Notes under the pieces: generated by a model
Told to the model about the DNA's origin: nothing
Seen by the model: only the letters and a program-made list of their open reading frames with translations
Database searches by the model: none
DNA from: SIG450 sp045658425
GTDB lineage: Bacteria; Bacillota; Clostridia; UMGS1840; HGM11507
Reading direction: 5' to 3'
DNA length: 22,716 nucleotides
Assembly (NCBI GenBank): GCA_045658425.1
Contig: JAZOVB010000168.1
Location: forward strand, 1-22,716
Shown: piece by piece, positions 1 through 5,927 of the stretch
Layout: every line of letters begins with the position of its first letter
How positions within the stretch are numbered: position 1 is the stretch's first letter
Position numbers and translations under genes: made by a program

Positions 1-414
1 GCTAACTTCTTACCTGCAATTATCTTCTTAGTTGCTGTGGGACTTGCTTTTGCAACAGGGACTTCCTGGGGAACCTTCGGTATTTTAATACCAATCGTTC
101 TTGCTATATTCCCTGAAGCTGGTAACCCGCTTCAGATTATCGGTATGTCCGCTTGTCTTGCAGGTGCTGTTTGCGGTGACCATTGCTCACCAATTTCAGA
201 TACAACAATTATGTCATCCGCAGGTGCTCAGTGCGATCACATTAACCATGTATCAACCCAGTTACCGTATGCTTTAACAGTTGCAGGTATATCTTTTGTT
301 ACATATATCCTTGCAGGGTTTGTTAATAACTGGATGATAGTACTTCCTGTTGGTATAGTGCTTACAATCGGTACATTACTTGTAATCAAGAGTTTAACAA
401 ATAAAAAAGCGTAA
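1..414 (+). CDS. Na+/H+ antiporter, NhaC family (3' fragment)
   Basis: This is the C-terminal part of a gene that begins before the window; the frame is open from base 1 and stops with TAA at 412-414, leaving about 137 residues. The fragment carries the segment GDHCSPISDTTIMSSAGA followed by CDHINHVSTQLPYA, which I recognise as typical of NhaC-type antiporters (Na_H_antiporter family), and at least three hydrophobic membrane spans. Family members sit in the cytoplasmic membrane and exchange Na+ for H+ (some exchange amino acids such as malate/lactate or arginine-type solutes, so the exact substrate is inferred). An internal ATG at 37 is not a true start because the conserved region continues upstream of it. 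A rho-independent terminator follows about 50 bases after the stop, so this gene ends its transcription unit. Confidence 0.85.
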   Translation, partial: ANFLPAIIFLVAVGLAFATGTSWGTFGILIPIVLAIFPEAGNPLQIIGMSACLAGAVCGDHCSPISDTTIMSSAGAQCDHINHVSTQLPYALTVAGISFVTYILAGFVNNWMIVLPVGIVLTIGTLLVIKSLTNKKA

Positions 415-430
415 AAAAAGCGTTAAAATT

Positions 431-452
431 CCCCGGACCACGCAAAGCGGGG
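431..452. other. Short GC-rich hairpin downstream of the antiporter
   Basis: CCCCG (431-435) and CGGGG (448-452) form a perfect 5-bp stem around a 12-base loop. It stands out in an A/T-rich gap and lies between the antiporter stop codon and its terminator. It lacks a T-run, so it is not itself a terminator. It may be a 3'-UTR structure or part of a dispersed repeat; I cannot tell which from one copy. Confidence 0.4.
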
Positions 453-465
453 AGAAAGTAAGAAT

Positions 466-500
466 AAATGTGTCTACTGTAGTGTAGGCACATTTTTTGT
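466..500 (+). terminator. Rho-independent terminator after the antiporter
   Basis: A 12-bp stem (466-477 with 484-495, containing one G-U pair) closes a 6-base loop and runs directly into six consecutive T residues. The position, about 50 bases after the antiporter stop codon, fits termination of that gene. Confidence 0.8.
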
Positions 501-649
501 TTAGTTTATTTGAATTAAGGTATAAATCGCAAAGGGATTTATAGAATTTATGCTTTTCTTGGTGTATCTCATACTACCAAGCCTCTTTTATCGTCCAATC
601 CAAGAAATTTTCCCTGATTTTTTGTGGTACAATATCCTTCGGACTTACG

Positions 650-684
650 GGTAATAATCTCTTTTTGTGATTATTACCTTTTTT
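650..684 (+). terminator. Strong hairpin terminator in the gap before the OPT gene
   Basis: GGTAATAATC (650-659) pairs perfectly with GATTATTACC (669-678) around a 9-base loop, followed by six T residues. No coding gene ends directly before it on the plus strand, so it either caps a short non-coding transcript, attenuates a leader, or is a relic. Confidence 0.65.
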
Positions 685-788
685 CGTTTATTGAACGCTT
701 TTTATGGGGCTAAAGGTACAATCCGCGAAACGACTGCGGTTTTTACATATTAACGGAATTTTGTAAATTTTAATTTCACTTAAATATC

Positions 789-817
789 TTTAAAAAAATG
801 TCAATATATGATACAAT
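789..817 (+). promoter_or_regulatory. Probable promoter of the OPT operon
   Basis: TTTAAA (789-794) and TACAAT (812-817) are separated by 17 bases. TGA directly before the -10 box makes it an extended -10 promoter. It lies about 65 bases upstream of the OPT start codon. The -35 match is only moderate. Confidence 0.5.
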
Positions 818-883
818 CAAAGAAATGTTTAAAAAAGCATATTTTGTAAAAACTAATGATGATTAACAAAAAGGAGAAAAAGT

Positions 884-2785
884 ATGGATAACAAACAGTT
901 TAAACCCTATATTCCTGCTGACAGAGTAACTCCCGAATTAACCGTAACCTCGATTATTATGGGAATTTTACTTGCAGTAATTTTCGGTGCGGCAAATGCA
1001 TATCTTGGTTTAAGAGTAGGTATGACCGTTTCTGCATCAATTCCTGCAGCAGTTATATCAATGGGTGTTATACGTGTTATTATGCGTAAAAATTCAATTT
1101 TAGAGAGTAATGTGGTTCAGACCATTGGTTCTGCCGGTGAGTCGGTTGCCGCAGGTGCTATATTTACTCTTCCTGCTCTGTTTCTTTGGGCAGCTGAAGG
1201 TGTTATGGATAAACCAAGTATTGTTGAAATAACTCTTATCGCTTTAATCGGCGGTTTGCTTGGGGTATTCTTTATGGTGCCTTTAAGAAATGCTTTGATT
1301 GTTAAAGAACACAGTGTACTTCCTTATCCAGAGGGTACAGCTTGTGCAGAGGTTTTACTTGCAGGTGAAGAGGGCGGTGCAAATGCTACTACTGTATTTG
1401 CTGGTATGGGCTTTGCAGGTCTTTTCAAATTTATAATTGACGGTCTTAAAGCCGTTCCCGGGGAAATTGCTTTTAAGGTAAAAGGGTTTGCAGGAGAAAT
1501 AGGTACTCAGATTTATCCTGCTGTTCTAAGTGTTGGTTATATCTGCGGTCCTAAGATTTCTTCTTATATGTTCTCGGGCGGTGTTTTAAGCTGGATGGTT
1601 TTAATCCCCATGATTGTTTTATTCGGTGAAAATATCGTTTTATATCCGGGAACTGATACAATCGGTAATATCTATGCGGCAAGTGGTGCTTCCGGTATCT
1701 GGTCATCATATATCCGTTATATCGGTGCAGGAGCTTTGGCTTGTGGCGGTATTATAAGCTTAATAAAATCACTGCCTCTTATTATAAGCACATTTAAAGG
1801 TGCTATGAAGAGTATGGCGGGAAGTAATAACAGTTCAAATCTTCGTACCGAACAGGATATGAATATGAAAGTTGTTATCTCTGCTATTGCAGTTCTTACC
1901 TTACTTGTATGGTTAGTTCCTGCTATTCCTGTTTCACCTCTTGGTGCAGTAATTGTTGTTGTATTTGGCTTCTTCTTTGCAACCGTTTCCTCAAGAATGG
2001 TTGGCTTGGTTGGAAGCAGTAATAACCCTGTTTCCGGTATGGCTATTGCAACACTTCTTATCTCAACCCTTATTTTAAAGGTAACCGGAGATGTAGGCTC
2101 TCATGGTATGCAGGCGGCTATTGCTATTGGCTCAATTATTTGTATAGTTGCGGCAATCTCAGGTGATACATCACAAGACTTAAAAACAGGGTATCTTCTT
2201 GGTGCAACTCCTAAAAAACAGCAGATTGGGGAAATTATCGGTGTTGTTGCATCTGCACTTGCAATCGGCGGAACACTTTATCTTTTAGATGCAGCATGGG
2301 GCTTTGGTTCGGAAGAGTTAGCAGCTCCTCAGGCAACACTTATGAAGATGATTATCGAGGGTGTTATGAATGCCGATTTACCATGGGTGCTTGTATTTAT
2401 CGGTGTGTTTATTTCACTTATTGTAGAAATTTTAGGTATTCCCGTACTTCCTTTTGCAATCGGTATTTATCTGCCTGTTCACTTAAACGCTTGTATCATG
2501 GTAGGCGGTTTAATACGTCTTGTATTTGATAAGATGAAGAAGGATGAGAATGAAAAGAAAGAAATCGTAAACGACGGAATTTTATTCTGCTCGGGTATGA
2601 TTGCGGGTGAAGGTGTTGTCGGAATTATACTTGCACTGTGTGCGGTAGCAGGTATTGACGGACTATTTGATTTATCCGGCTTTATAAACCTGCCTCCGTT
2701 TATGGTAACAATCCTTGCTCTTGTAGTATTCGGACTTGTTATCTTAAGTCTTCTTGGCTTTTCTGTATTTAAAAAGAGAAAATAA
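884..2785 (+). CDS. OPT-family oligopeptide transporter
   Basis: The 633-residue protein is strongly hydrophobic, with about 14-16 predicted membrane spans. It carries the segment PYPEGTACAEVL at residues 147-158, the signature I associate with the OPT family; the N-terminal stretch NAYLGLRVGMTVSASIPAA (residues 38-56) also fits. Members take up oligopeptides or metal-chelating peptide conjugates across the cytoplasmic membrane, probably driven by protons; the substrate here is not determined. An AAAGGAG ribosome binding site lies 8 bases before the ATG. The gene is followed after only 3 bases by a PqqD-like gene and then a DUF2238-like membrane protein, implying co-transcription and perhaps a peptide-related function for the set. 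Length is normal and there is no sign of damage. Confidence 0.92.
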   Translation: MDNKQFKPYIPADRVTPELTVTSIIMGILLAVIFGAANAYLGLRVGMTVSASIPAAVISMGVIRVIMRKNSILESNVVQTIGSAGESVAAGAIFTLPALFLWAAEGVMDKPSIVEITLIALIGGLLGVFFMVPLRNALIVKEHSVLPYPEGTACAEVLLAGEEGGANATTVFAGMGFAGLFKFIIDGLKAVPGEIAFKVKGFAGEIGTQIYPAVLSVGYICGPKISSYMFSGGVLSWMVLIPMIVLFGENIVLYPGTDTIGNIYAASGASGIWSSYIRYIGAGALACGGIISLIKSLPLIISTFKGAMKSMAGSNNSSNLRTEQDMNMKVVISAIAVLTLLVWLVPAIPVSPLGAVIVVVFGFFFATVSSRMVGLVGSSNNPVSGMAIATLLISTLILKVTGDVGSHGMQAAIAIGSIICIVAAISGDTSQDLKTGYLLGATPKKQQIGEIIGVVASALAIGGTLYLLDAAWGFGSEELAAPQATLMKMIIEGVMNADLPWVLVFIGVFISLIVEILGIPVLPFAIGIYLPVHLNACIMVGGLIRLVFDKMKKDENEKKEIVNDGILFCSGMIAGEGVVGIILALCAVAGIDGLFDLSGFINLPPFMVTILALVVFGLVILSLLGFSVFKKRK

Positions 2786-2788
2786 GCT

Positions 2789-3118
2789 ATGAAAGAAAAT
2801 TATCTTGAAAAAAAGCCCTCCTTAAAGGAGGGCATATCCTTTAAGGAAGAAAATGGGATTATCACTCTGGCGATTGAAAACAAAGGGATTATGAATAAAA
2901 TCGCACAAAAGCTTTTTAAAAAGCCTAAACTAAGCTATATCCATCTTGACGAGCTTGGAAGCTTTGCTGTGCTTCAGGCAGACGGGGATAAGGATATTCT
3001 TGAAATAGGGGAATTGGTAAAAGGGAAATTCGGGGAAAATGCAGAGCCTTTATATGAAAGACTTGCTAAGTTTTTTCAGATAATGGACAGTTACAATTTT
3101 ATCGAATGGAAAGAGTGA
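2789..3118 (+). CDS. PqqD-like (RiPP recognition element fold) small protein
   Basis: The product has 109 residues and no membrane span. Its second half (about residues 45-108) has the pattern of the PqqD family: a strand ending LSYIHLDELGSFAVLQADG, then helices around DILEIGELVKGKFGE and PLYERLAKFFQIMDSYNFI. PqqD domains bind leader peptides of ribosomally made, modified peptides and present them to a modifying enzyme. Here no radical-SAM enzyme, precursor peptide or peptidase is visible nearby, so the role is unknown; a peptide-binding accessory role to the OPT transporter is only inference. The ATG lies 3 bases after the OPT stop codon, with a weak ribosome binding site in the end of the OPT gene, which suggests translational coupling. 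The N-terminal codons contain overlapping inverted repeats (separate entry). Confidence 0.7.
   Translation: MKENYLEKKPSLKEGISFKEENGIITLAIENKGIMNKIAQKLFKKPKLSYIHLDELGSFAVLQADGDKDILEIGELVKGKFGENAEPLYERLAKFFQIMDSYNFIEWKE
2815..2846 (+). other. Overlapping, mutually exclusive hairpins inside the PqqD-like gene
   Basis: GCCCTCCTT (2815-2823) can pair with AAGGAGGGC (2825-2833). Alternatively CCTTAAAGGA (2820-2829) can pair with TCCTTTAAGG (2837-2846) over a 7-base loop. Both stems use the same AAGGA bases, so only one can form at a time. They occupy codons 9-20 of the PqqD-like gene and include a Shine-Dalgarno-like AAAGGAGGG that precedes no in-frame start codon at a usable distance. Confidence 0.6.
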
Positions 3119-3122
3119 TCAG

Positions 3123-3797
3123 ATGAAAAATAAAGGGCGATTGGGCGTAGGTATAGTTGTTTATATAACCCTCCTTGTCTCAATCGGATTTTCAATTTTT
3201 AAGATTATAACTGCCTCATCAGTTCCCGATGGAGGGCAAACCCATATAAGAAGCGATTATGTTTTAATGCTTCTTCAATGTATACTTGGCGTAGTGGTAC
3301 TGGGAGTACCTGCTTTTCTTGAAAAGAGATTTTCGTTTGAAATGCCAAATGCTATGGCGATAGCATATTTTATATTTTTGTATTGTGCCGTTTACCTGGG
3401 AGAAGTAAAACAATTTTATTATCTTATTCCCCATTGGGATGATATTCTGCATTGTTTCAGTGCAGGTATGCTTGGGGCTTTTGGTTTTTCGTTGGTAGAT
3501 ATACTTAATAAATCCGAAAAAACAAAAATGAATCTTAATCCGTATTTTGTTGCCCTTTTTGCATTTTGTTTTGCAGTTTCTATTGGTGCCTTGTGGGAAA
3601 TTTACGAGTTTGCAGGAGATTATCTTTTTGGACTTAATATGCAGAAATATCGTCTTGAAGATGGTAGTCTTCTTATCGGCAATAAAGCGATTTCGGATAC
3701 TATGTTTGATATTATTATCGATACGATTGGCGCTTTGGTGGTATCCAGTGCAGGACTTTTAGGCAAGAAAATCAAGAAAAATAAAAATAACGCTTGA
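3123..3797 (+). CDS. Six-helix membrane protein, DUF2238/YjdF-like
   Basis: The 224-residue protein has about six membrane helices (near residues 8-30, 46-65, 76-94, 110-128, 139-160 and 193-213). Conserved-looking polar residues sit at or near the membrane: W105-D106-D107 and H110, W158-E159 with E162 and D166, and D192, D196, D200. This arrangement of buried acid and histidine residues matches what I recall of the DUF2238 (YjdF) family, whose function is not established. The gene follows the PqqD-like gene after 4 bases and ends the operon. A metal- or proton-linked role with the OPT transporter is conceivable but not shown. The C-terminus is lysine-rich and probably cytoplasmic. Confidence 0.7.
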   Translation: MKNKGRLGVGIVVYITLLVSIGFSIFKIITASSVPDGGQTHIRSDYVLMLLQCILGVVVLGVPAFLEKRFSFEMPNAMAIAYFIFLYCAVYLGEVKQFYYLIPHWDDILHCFSAGMLGAFGFSLVDILNKSEKTKMNLNPYFVALFAFCFAVSIGALWEIYEFAGDYLFGLNMQKYRLEDGSLLIGNKAISDTMFDIIIDTIGALVVSSAGLLGKKIKKNKNNA

Positions 3798-4116
3798 ATT
3801 ACATAAAATAATATGTTAAAAATGACCCGGTTGACAGTATTCTTCTTGAAAATCAAAAGGCGTATATATATGAAAACTTGCATCATCCGGACTAAGCGAT
3901 TGGTTAATCGGTAATGACCTTCAATAACTACATATAAATATTTAAGTTAATAAAAAAGCAGTTTAAAATAAAATATTAAACTGCTTTTTTTATAATAAAT
4001 CACCTTTTCTCTTTACTTTTTTGTTATCTTGATTTATAGTATACTTAGGCCCATATAGTTATGGAATACTAATAAAGTCCAAAAATATAAGCTTTTGGTT
4101 CGAAAAGGAGTTTTTT
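3798..4116. other. Intergenic region between the OPT operon and the AraC gene
   Basis: This 319-base gap holds the terminator at 3952-3991 and the leader of the AraC-type gene. A TATACT -10-like box lies at 4040-4045, but no good -35 is seen at standard spacing. Between about 3810 and 3930, two different plus-strand frames read like protein on either side of a shift (NDPVDSILLENQKAYIYE then SDWLIGNDLQ), which might be a decayed gene end; the stretches are short enough to be chance. A TTGACA at 3831-3836 has no -10 partner at the right distance. Confidence 0.4.
3952..3991. terminator. Bidirectional-looking terminator after the OPT operon
   Basis: GCAGTTTAA (3958-3966) pairs perfectly with TTAAACTGC (3976-3984). 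The stem is preceded by a run of A and followed by seven T residues, so it could work on either strand. It lies about 160 bases after the DUF2238-like gene and before the AraC gene. Confidence 0.85.
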
Positions 4117-4971
4117 ATGAATAAATGGTACCCATTTCAAACGGAAGAGGCAGTTTCTATCAGCCGTTTTTATACTTTTTTTATAAAGAATTGCCCTAAG
4201 GATTTTGTTTTTAAAGGAGAATCTCATGATTTTTGGGAATGTCTTTATGTAATAGACGGAACATTGAGGGTTTCTGCGGATGACAGAGTGTATGAGCTTA
4301 ATCGGGGAAATATAATTTTTCATAAGCCGATGGAGCTTCATAAATTTACGGTAACGGGCGAAAACGGTGCAAAGCTTCTTATTTTTTCCTTTTCGATGAC
4401 AGGTACTCTTTACGAGTATTTTTGCAATAAGGTTTTTATGTTGAATAAAGAGCAAATCGGTATTTTAAATGACACTCTTGCCTTTATGCAGGAAAAAGCC
4501 AAGACTGTAAAAAAAGGCGAAGGGGTAAAAACTGTTAATAAGTTATTGTATCCAGGACTTAATTCCGAAATATACCTTTTAAGAGTAACTTATTATATTT
4601 ATCAGTTTTTACTGTCTCTTGCTGATGAGGGGCTTGTTGAAAAAAGACTAAAAACCCCCGAAACCGAGCTTTTAAAAAAAGCTACAAGCTATATGAATGA
4701 GAATCTTGATAAAAATCCGGGAGTGTGTGAAATTGCAAAGTATTGCAATGTAAGTCTTTCGGGAATAAAAAGAATTTTTACCAAATATACGGGGCTTAGC
4801 GTACACAAATATTTTCTTAAAATGAAGCTTAATGAGGCGCTTAAGCTTCTGTCGGGAGGAGAAACGGTAACACAGGTTACCGAAACCTTAGGTTTTTGTA
4901 CCCAAAGCTATTTTTCCTCGGCTTTCAAAAGAGAAATGGGAAAAAACCCATCTGAATACAGAAGAAAATGA
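4117..4971 (+). CDS. AraC-family transcriptional regulator
   Basis: The 284-residue protein has a cupin-like sensor half (about residues 30-95, with HDFWECLYVIDGTL and the RGNIIFHKPMELHKF motif) and a C-terminal double helix-turn-helix domain (about 184-284). The first recognition unit is VCEIAKYCNVSLSGIKRIF (203-221). The second lies around VTQVTETLGFCTQSYFSSAF (251-270), ending in the typical NPSEYRR. Such proteins bind DNA when a small ligand, often a sugar, occupies the cupin. The ligand and targets are unknown; there is no divergent partner gene, since the upstream operon runs in the same direction and the downstream dehydrogenase converges. The ATG has an AAAAGGAG site at suitable spacing. 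Confidence 0.92.
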   Translation: MNKWYPFQTEEAVSISRFYTFFIKNCPKDFVFKGESHDFWECLYVIDGTLRVSADDRVYELNRGNIIFHKPMELHKFTVTGENGAKLLIFSFSMTGTLYEYFCNKVFMLNKEQIGILNDTLAFMQEKAKTVKKGEGVKTVNKLLYPGLNSEIYLLRVTYYIYQFLLSLADEGLVEKRLKTPETELLKKATSYMNENLDKNPGVCEIAKYCNVSLSGIKRIFTKYTGLSVHKYFLKMKLNEALKLLSGGETVTQVTETLGFCTQSYFSSAFKREMGKNPSEYRRK

Positions 4972-4997
4972 TGGGGGTAATTACCCTCATCATTTTC
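4964..4997. terminator. Shared bidirectional terminator between AraC and the dehydrogenase
   Basis: A 34-base near-perfect palindrome (17-bp arms at 4964-4980 and 4981-4997, one G-U pair, practically no loop) includes the AraC stop codon at 4969-4971. Arm ends of the form GAAAA/TTTTC give A-rich upstream and T-rich downstream flanks on both strands, so it can stop transcription from both converging genes. Confidence 0.65.
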
Positions 4998-5032
4998 TTA
5001 AATTATATATTTACTGTTATCTTGTCTACCCC

Positions 5033-5755
5033 CTATATTACCATTCCTCCGTCTGCTGTTATTACCTGCCCTGTAATAAAATCTGCACTGTCTGAATATA
5101 GAAAATAACAAATCTTTGCAATATCTTCGGGCAGTCCCAATCGGTTAAGGGGTGTTTCTTCTTTTAATTCCAAAAGAACTTCATCATTTATATTATTTAA
5201 CATATCGGTTTTTATTACTCCCGGCGCAACTGCATTTACCGTAATTCCCGATGGTGCAACCTCTTTGGCAAGTGCCTTGGTAAATCCTATTACCGCCGCT
5301 TTTGAGGAAGAGTATAAAACCTCCATTGCACCTCCTGTTATTCCCCACATAGATGAAATATTTATTATCTTCCCTTTTTTCTGATTTATCATATAGGGAA
5401 GAGCTTCTTTTGTAACTAAGAATACGCCTTTCATATTTGTGGAAAAAATCCTGTCAAAAGAGGCGCTGGTTTCATCCTGCAAAAGCCTTGCTTCGCTTAT
5501 TCCTGCATTATTTATTACACAGTCAATTTTCCCGAATCGGTTAACTATATCAGAAACGGTTTTTCTCACTTCTTCTTCATTTCCCACATCTGTTTTATAA
5601 GAAATAAAATTTTCATATTTTTTTTCCAATTCTTTTGCATTTTCTTCACTGTTTTTATAAATTCCTGCAACAGTATAGCCTTTTTTAAGGAAAAATTCGG
5701 CAGTTTCCCTGCCTATTCCCCGGGTTGCTCCCGTAATAAGAATAATATCCTTCAT
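5033..5755 (-). CDS. Short-chain dehydrogenase/reductase (FabG/YmfI-like)
   Basis: The 240-residue protein is a classical SDR: TGATRGIG cofactor motif at residues 8-15, NNAG at 82-85, catalytic N107, S135, Y148 and K152, and the ending GQVITADGG. It should reduce a carbonyl with NAD(P)H. The stretch SSMWGITGGAMEVLYSSSKAAV resembles FabG (3-oxoacyl-ACP reductase) and also YmfI-type elongation factor P 5-aminopentanone reductases; I cannot separate these, and no fatty acid or efp gene is adjacent. In-frame TTG (5767), GTG (5764) and ATG (5761) codons lie upstream, but the promoter at 5772-5800 would start transcription near 5765. The ATG at 5755, with GGTGAT just before it, is therefore the best start. 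It is a single-gene unit divergent from uppS. Confidence 0.88.
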   Translation of the reverse strand: MKDIILITGATRGIGRETAEFFLKKGYTVAGIYKNSEENAKELEKKYENFISYKTDVGNEEEVRKTVSDIVNRFGKIDCVINNAGISEARLLQDETSASFDRIFSTNMKGVFLVTKEALPYMINQKKGKIINISSMWGITGGAMEVLYSSSKAAVIGFTKALAKEVAPSGITVNAVAPGVIKTDMLNNINDEVLLELKEETPLNRLGLPEDIAKICYFLYSDSADFITGQVITADGGMVI

Positions 5756-5771
5756 TTTCATCACCAATTAA

Positions 5772-5800
5772 AGAATAACATATTATGAACACAATGTCAA
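5772..5800 (-). promoter_or_regulatory. Promoter of the dehydrogenase gene
   Basis: On the minus strand TTGACA (5800-5795) and TATTCT (5777-5772) are separated by exactly 17 bases. Transcription would begin near 5765, giving a leader of only about 10 bases before the ATG at 5755. Confidence 0.7.
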
Positions 5801-5838
5801 AAAAATATAAAATGTTTTTTAAATTTTTAAGATTGATG

Positions 5839-5867
5839 TTGAATTGACCTCTTTTTTATGATATACT
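5839..5867 (+). promoter_or_regulatory. Promoter of the uppS-dnaE gene block
   Basis: TTGAAT (5839-5844) and TATACT (5862-5867) are separated by 17 bases, with TGA just before the -10 box (extended -10). The predicted leader to the uppS ATG is about 54 bases and has an AAGGAG ribosome binding site. It lies back-to-back with the dehydrogenase promoter. Confidence 0.75.
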
Positions 5868-5927
5868 AATCGTAGATTAGTATGGGTGCTTTTCGGCACA
5901 TTTTATAAGAGTTAAGGAGTTAGAAAA

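Larger units (their letters stand above)
501..883. other. Intergenic region before the OPT operon
   Basis: No intact gene is visible in this gap. It contains small hairpins (522-528 with 536-542; 558-563 with 576-581), a competing pairing of TTTCTTGG (555-562) with CCAAGAAA (600-607), and a strong terminator at 650-684. A promoter-like pair TTGTTT (497-502) and TATAAA (521-526), 18 bases apart, could drive a transcript of about 150 nt ending at that terminator; this is weak evidence for a small RNA or an attenuating leader. On the minus strand, a frame across about 600-690 reads like protein (KRLLPVSPKDIVPQK followed by IRENFLDWTIKEAW) before a TAG, then stays open further, so the region may instead be a decayed gene. 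The two readings conflict and I cannot decide between them. Confidence 0.4.

Noticed and set aside
431..500. Possible riboswitch (cyclic-di-GMP-like ACGCAAAGC string) after the antiporter
   Set aside because: The second conserved helix and receptor bases of that class are missing, and it lies downstream of a gene, not in front of one, with a plain terminator next to it.
723..745. CCGC/GCGG hairpin followed by T residues as a third terminator before OPT
   Set aside because: The stem is only four base pairs with a nine-base loop; too weak to support.
2296..2529. 77-codon overlapping frame inside the OPT gene, and other long frames opposite polC, dxr, uppS and hprK
   Set aside because: These are shadows of conserved genes: no ribosome binding sites, biased composition following the true frame, and no family resemblance.
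3831..3868. Perfect TTGACA -35 box after the DUF2238-like gene
   Set aside because: The nearest TATA-like -10 box is 26 bases away; no standard 16-18 base spacing exists.
3822..3914. 30-residue basic peptide ORF between the OPT operon and AraC, considered as a RiPP precursor for the PqqD-like protein
   Set aside because: No ribosome binding site, no leader/core organisation, and rich in Lys/Arg without typical core residues; likely a chance frame.
5882..5908. Short leader ORF (9 codons including stop) between the uppS promoter and uppS
   Set aside because: It has no ribosome binding site and no run of regulatory codons, and the small GTGC/GCAC stem beside it is too weak for an attenuator.
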